From: DATARN01 sp963851105
GTDB taxonomy: Bacteria; Actinomycetota; Acidimicrobiia; Acidimicrobiales; Palsa-688
Length of the DNA: 64,000 nt
Direction of reading: 5' to 3'
Assembly: GCA_963851105.1 (NCBI GenBank)
Contig: CAWKNP010000008.1
Span: 62,001 to 126,000 of the forward strand
Positions 61,447 through 64,000 of the stretch are shown here, piece by piece (position 1 is the first letter of the stretch; every line of letters starts with the position of its first letter). A program made the position numbers and the translations under genes. The notes under the pieces were generated by a model that was not told where the DNA came from, made no database searches, and was given only the letters and a program-made list of their open reading frames with translations.

Positions 61447-62826
61447 GTGGACCTCGATTCGGCCGCCCTCCGCCTCCAGGACGACCCCCGGCGCTGGTGG
61501 GGGCTGGCCGTGCTGTGCCTGGCGTTGTGCGCCATCGTCATCGACAACACCATCCTCAACGTGGCGCTGCCTACCCTCCGCCGGGAGCTGCATGCCAGCG
61601 AGACCGACCTCCAGTGGGTCACCACCGCCTATGCCCTGACCTTGTCGGGTCTGTTACTGCCCCTCGGAGTGCTGGGCGATCGCTACGGCCGTCGCAGGCT
61701 CCTCTTGTGCGGGCTGGTCGTGTTCGCCTCGGCCTCGGCGGCGGCCGCCTTCACCTCGAGCCCCCTCCAGCTGGCGGTGGCGCGCGGAGCCATGGGCGTC
61801 GGCGGCGCCGCGACCATGCCCGCCACCTTGTCGATCCTGGGCAACATCTTCAACCAGCAGGAACGGGCCCGGGCCATCGCCATCTGGGCCGGAGTGGCGG
61901 GCGTGGCGGCGGCGGTAGGGCCGATCGCCGGTGGGGTGTTGTTGAGCCGGTTCTGGTGGGGTTCGGTGTTCCTCGTCAACGTGCCCGTGGTCGCGGTGAC
62001 GATGGTGGCGGTGATCGTCCTCCTGCCCCATTCGCGCGCCGATGTGCCTCGTGCCGTCGACGGGGGAGGCTCGGTGCTGTGGTCCTGCTCGCTGGCGCTG
62101 CTGCTGTTCTCGGTCATCGAGGGGCCAGTGCGGGGGTGGCTGTCGACGTCGGTGGTCGCAGCCTTCGTGGCGTTCGTGACGCTGATCGTGCTCTTCGCCC
62201 GCCAGGAGGGGCGGGCGCCGGCGCCGATGTTGCCGCCGGCGGCGGCGCGCCACGCCGGCATGCAAGCCGGGGCGATCACGGTGATCGGGATGTTCTTTGC
62301 CATGTTCGGGACCCAGTTCACCCTTACCCAGTGGATCCAGGGGCCGCTCGGCGACAGCGCCCTCGTCACCGGCCTGTGCTTCGCGCCCATGGCCCTGACC
62401 ACCGTGGTGTTGACCACCCGCAACCCGGCCCTGGCCCGGCGGTGGGGGCCGGTGGCGGTGATTGCGGGCGGCCTGGTGACCATGGCGGTCGGGCTGGTGC
62501 TGGCGGCGTGGGCTGTCGAGTCGGCACGTCTTGTCGTGGTCGTGCTGGCGCTGGTCGTGGTGGGCGCCGGGGAGGGAGCCGCCATCCCGTCGGGGGTCGA
62601 GCTCATCATGACGTCGGTGCCCCCGGCCCAGGCGGGGACTGCGGCGGGGGTCAACGAGACCCTGGTCGAGGCGGGCGGCGCCGTCGGCATCGCGGTGCTC
62701 GGCAGCACCCTGGCCGCGGGGGCGGGCTTCGCCGCCCCCCTCCTGGTCGCCGCCGCCGTGACGGCGCTCACCGCCGCCGCCGTGGCGAGACCGTGGGCCC
62801 GTCGCTCACCCGCCTCGGGGGACTGA
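61447..62826 (+). CDS. MFS transporter, DHA2 (EmrB/QacA) type
   Basis: A 459-residue transporter from GTG 61447, 13 bases after the nucleoside hydrolase. AIVIDNTILNVALPTLRREL (helix 1 motif D1), LPLGVLGDRYGRRRLLL (motif A) and GPIAGGVLLSRFWWGSVFLVNVP (motif C) mark the 14-helix drug:H+ antiporter family. The co-transcribed position suggests it could move a nucleoside, base or analogue, but this family usually exports hydrophobic drugs. Confidence 0.9.
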   Translation: MDLDSAALRLQDDPRRWWGLAVLCLALCAIVIDNTILNVALPTLRRELHASETDLQWVTTAYALTLSGLLLPLGVLGDRYGRRRLLLCGLVVFASASAAAAFTSSPLQLAVARGAMGVGGAATMPATLSILGNIFNQQERARAIAIWAGVAGVAAAVGPIAGGVLLSRFWWGSVFLVNVPVVAVTMVAVIVLLPHSRADVPRAVDGGGSVLWSCSLALLLFSVIEGPVRGWLSTSVVAAFVAFVTLIVLFARQEGRAPAPMLPPAAARHAGMQAGAITVIGMFFAMFGTQFTLTQWIQGPLGDSALVTGLCFAPMALTTVVLTTRNPALARRWGPVAVIAGGLVTMAVGLVLAAWAVESARLVVVVLALVVVGAGEGAAIPSGVELIMTSVPPAQAGTAAGVNETLVEAGGAVGIAVLGSTLAAGAGFAAPLLVAAAVTALTAAAVARPWARRSPASGD

Positions 62827-62847
62827 CGGGCGGAGTCGTCCCCGGGC

Positions 62848-63519
62848 CTACACTCCCGATGCCAGGGCGAACACCGGCGCCAACTCCCTAGCGCAGCGAA
62901 GACGCGACAGCCCCGTTCGTATCCGGCTCTTGACCGTTCCCTCGGGCTTGCCGAGGAGTTGGGCCACTTCCCGGTAGCTGTGGTGGCCGAAGTACGCCAG
63001 CACGATCGGTTCCCGCTCGTCGGCTGGCAGGGTCTCGAGCGCCGCCCGGACCCGCGACGCCTCATCGGCGCGCACCACGTCATCCTCGGCGGTCGCTGCG
63101 GTGGCAGTCACGGGGTAGAATCGATCCTGGCGGGCCCGCCGGGCGTGTTCGGACCGGAACATGTCGATCGTACGGTGGTGGGTCAGCACCAGGAGGAAGG
63201 TGCGCAGCGAACCGCGTGCGGGGTCGAAGCGGGCGGGATCGTTCCAGAGGGCCAGGAATACTTCCTGCGTGATGTCCTCGGCCATCGCCGTGTCGCCGCA
63301 GCGCAACCGGGCCTGGCGGGCGACGGCGCCGCCGTGGAGCCGGTAGATCTCGGCCAGCGCCTCGGGCCGCCGATCCGTGAGCCCCTCAGCCAGGCGGATG
63401 TCGCGGTTGTCGGAGTCCCACCGGCTGGCGACGCCGCCGGCCGAGCCGGCCGGGCCCGTGGGCTCCACCCCATTGTGGTCCCCACGGGTCGGCTGCGCGG
63501 TGCCTGCTTCAACTCCCAT
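62848..63519 (-). CDS. ECF-family RNA polymerase sigma factor (possibly LitS-like)
   Basis: A 223-residue sigma-70-family ECF factor from ATG 63519. Region 2: ALAEIYRLHGGAVARQARLRCGDTAMAEDITQEVFLALWNDPARFDPARGSLRTFLLVLTHHRTIDMFR. Region 4: ALETLPADEREPIVLAYFGHHSYREVAQLLGKPEGTVKSRIRTGLSRLR. An extra N-terminal extension of about 40 residues is polar. No anti-sigma gene is adjacent; its divergent partner is a MerR-type gene, the arrangement of LitS/LitR in Streptomyces. Confidence 0.88.
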   Translation of the reverse strand: MGVEAGTAQPTRGDHNGVEPTGPAGSAGGVASRWDSDNRDIRLAEGLTDRRPEALAEIYRLHGGAVARQARLRCGDTAMAEDITQEVFLALWNDPARFDPARGSLRTFLLVLTHHRTIDMFRSEHARRARQDRFYPVTATAATAEDDVVRADEASRVRAALETLPADEREPIVLAYFGHHSYREVAQLLGKPEGTVKSRIRTGLSRLRCARELAPVFALASGV

Positions 63520-63539
63520 GCCCCAGTGGTACTCCTGTT

Positions 63540-63582
63540 GTAGAGTTTTTGTCAAGGTTTTATCTATGTTATAGTGAGATTT
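63540..63582. promoter_or_regulatory. AT-rich divergent control region, ECF sigma/MerR
   Basis: This short, strikingly AT-rich region separates the ECF sigma gene (minus) and the MerR gene (plus). TTGTCA at 63549-63554 with TATAGT at 63570-63575 is a possible plus promoter (spacer short, 15). Its complement contains TTGACA. On the minus strand two ACA triplets are exactly 11 bases apart, as in CarH/LitR direct-repeat operators, but only one pair is good. Confidence 0.45.
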
Positions 63583-64000
63583 GTGGAACAGGACCGGGGG
63601 GCCTTGCGCATCGGAGAGCTGGCGTTGCGAACCGGGGTGGGTGTGCCCACTCTTCGCGCCTGGGAGAGCCGGTACCGGTTGCTCCGCCCGGCGCGTACCG
63701 CCGGCGGCCACCGCCTCTACAGCGCCGAGGACGAAGCCCGGGTCCGAGAGGTGCAGGCGCTGATCGCGGAAGGCGTCGCGGTGGGCGCCGCCGCCCGCTA
63801 CGTCGGCGACCGCCGCCCCGATGCGCCAGTATCCGGCGCCACTGGCGCCACCGGCGCCGCCGCCGCGACCGGCGCCCGCGCCGGCACAACCAGTACCCGG
63901 GTGCAGGGCACGCGAGGTACCGCATTGGCCACCCTGGCGCCGCCGGCCCTGCTCGCGGCCGGCGAGGGCGGCGCCGAAGCGCAACTCCTGGCCGTCGTGC
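63583..64000 (+). CDS. MerR-family transcriptional regulator, LitR/CarH-like (3' end outside window)
   Basis: Starts at GTG 63583 and runs off the window (139 codons seen). The MerR DNA-binding domain is clear: LRIGELALRTGVGVPTLRAWESRYRLLRPARTAGGHRLYSAEDEARVREVQALIAEG, with the WExRYxxLxPxRTxxGxRxY form typical of LitR/CarH. A Gly/Ala/Thr-rich linker (ATGATGAAAATGARAGTTSTR) and the start of a helical segment follow. The B12-binding half, if present, lies beyond the edge, so light sensing cannot be confirmed here. Confidence 0.82.
   Translation, partial: MEQDRGALRIGELALRTGVGVPTLRAWESRYRLLRPARTAGGHRLYSAEDEARVREVQALIAEGVAVGAAARYVGDRRPDAPVSGATGATGAAAATGARAGTTSTRVQGTRGTALATLAPPALLAAGEGGAEAQLLAVV

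Overview
This is high-GC actinobacterial chromosome. GTG and TTG starts and 4-base ATGA/GTGA gene overlaps are common, there is an F420-type luciferase-like protein, and several secreted proteins carry Pro/Thr-rich tails. The gene mix (CsbD-like proteins, DUF732 lipoprotein, PIG-L/NodS/GT2 cluster, nucleoside scavenging) suggests Acidimicrobiia or a relative, but there is no rRNA or marker gene to fix the class. I saw no tRNA, rRNA, CRISPR array, insertion sequence or prophage.

Layout. 0-7.7 kb (minus): a giant exported DUF11-repeat protein that runs off the left edge, built from 420-bp repeats with a nearly perfect 1260-bp duplication, then a YkuD-like protein with seven 42-residue repeats. 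8-10 kb: a PhyH-type oxygenase and a Pro/Thr-rich membrane protein. 10-14.1 kb (minus): a tightly coupled four-gene operon (acyl-CoA dehydrogenase, PIG-L deacetylase, NodS-like methyltransferase, GT2 glycosyltransferase continuing into DUF2231-Rieske) with several single-base frameshifts. 14.4-16.1 kb: iron-permease-like protein, DUF72 protein (frameshifted), small basic protein. 16.3-19.9 kb: the most novel locus, a probable peptide-maturation (RiPP-like) system. Three paralogous 67-72-residue peptides share an invariant LPERAAMSLINANIA block. With them are an M50 zinc protease carrying a PqqD/RRE-like N-terminus, a fourth small protein sharing the QTAPxxQ motif, and a secreted CxxC protein. 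20-28.9 kb: membrane protein, DUF732 lipoprotein, DksA/TraR-like zinc finger, GDT1-type and ArsB-type transporters, large subtilase, HtrA-like protease.

29-45.6 kb is a nucleoside uptake and catabolism island: purine nucleoside phosphorylase, a phosphohexomutase-family enzyme probably acting as phosphopentomutase, Upp, two aldehyde dehydrogenases (one without the catalytic half), DeoC, adenosine deaminase, a BMP/ABC nucleoside transporter, PsuG, a PfkB-kinase/cytidine deaminase fusion and DeoA. 45.8-51.7 kb holds stress-type small proteins, MarC, a PfpI-family protein, an MFS transporter and exported proteins. 51.9-61.4 kb is a nitrogen-salvage region: LLM oxidoreductase, SsnA-like amidohydrolase, fused Se-type xanthine dehydrogenase, N-carbamoyl amidohydrolase and AllC-like hydrolase on minus. 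Divergent from these, across a perfect 15-bp palindrome, are a YkoF-like/HTH regulator, ribokinase, nucleoside hydrolase and an MFS exporter. Together the two islands could take nucleosides in, split them, burn the (deoxy)ribose and degrade the bases for nitrogen. The right edge has an ECF sigma factor divergent from a truncated MerR protein, an arrangement like LitS/LitR.

Six single-base frameshifts are visible in otherwise well-conserved genes (GT2, PIG-L twice, DUF72, ABC ATPase, DeoA). Each is repaired by one base and restores family motifs, so sequence or assembly error is at least as likely as decay.
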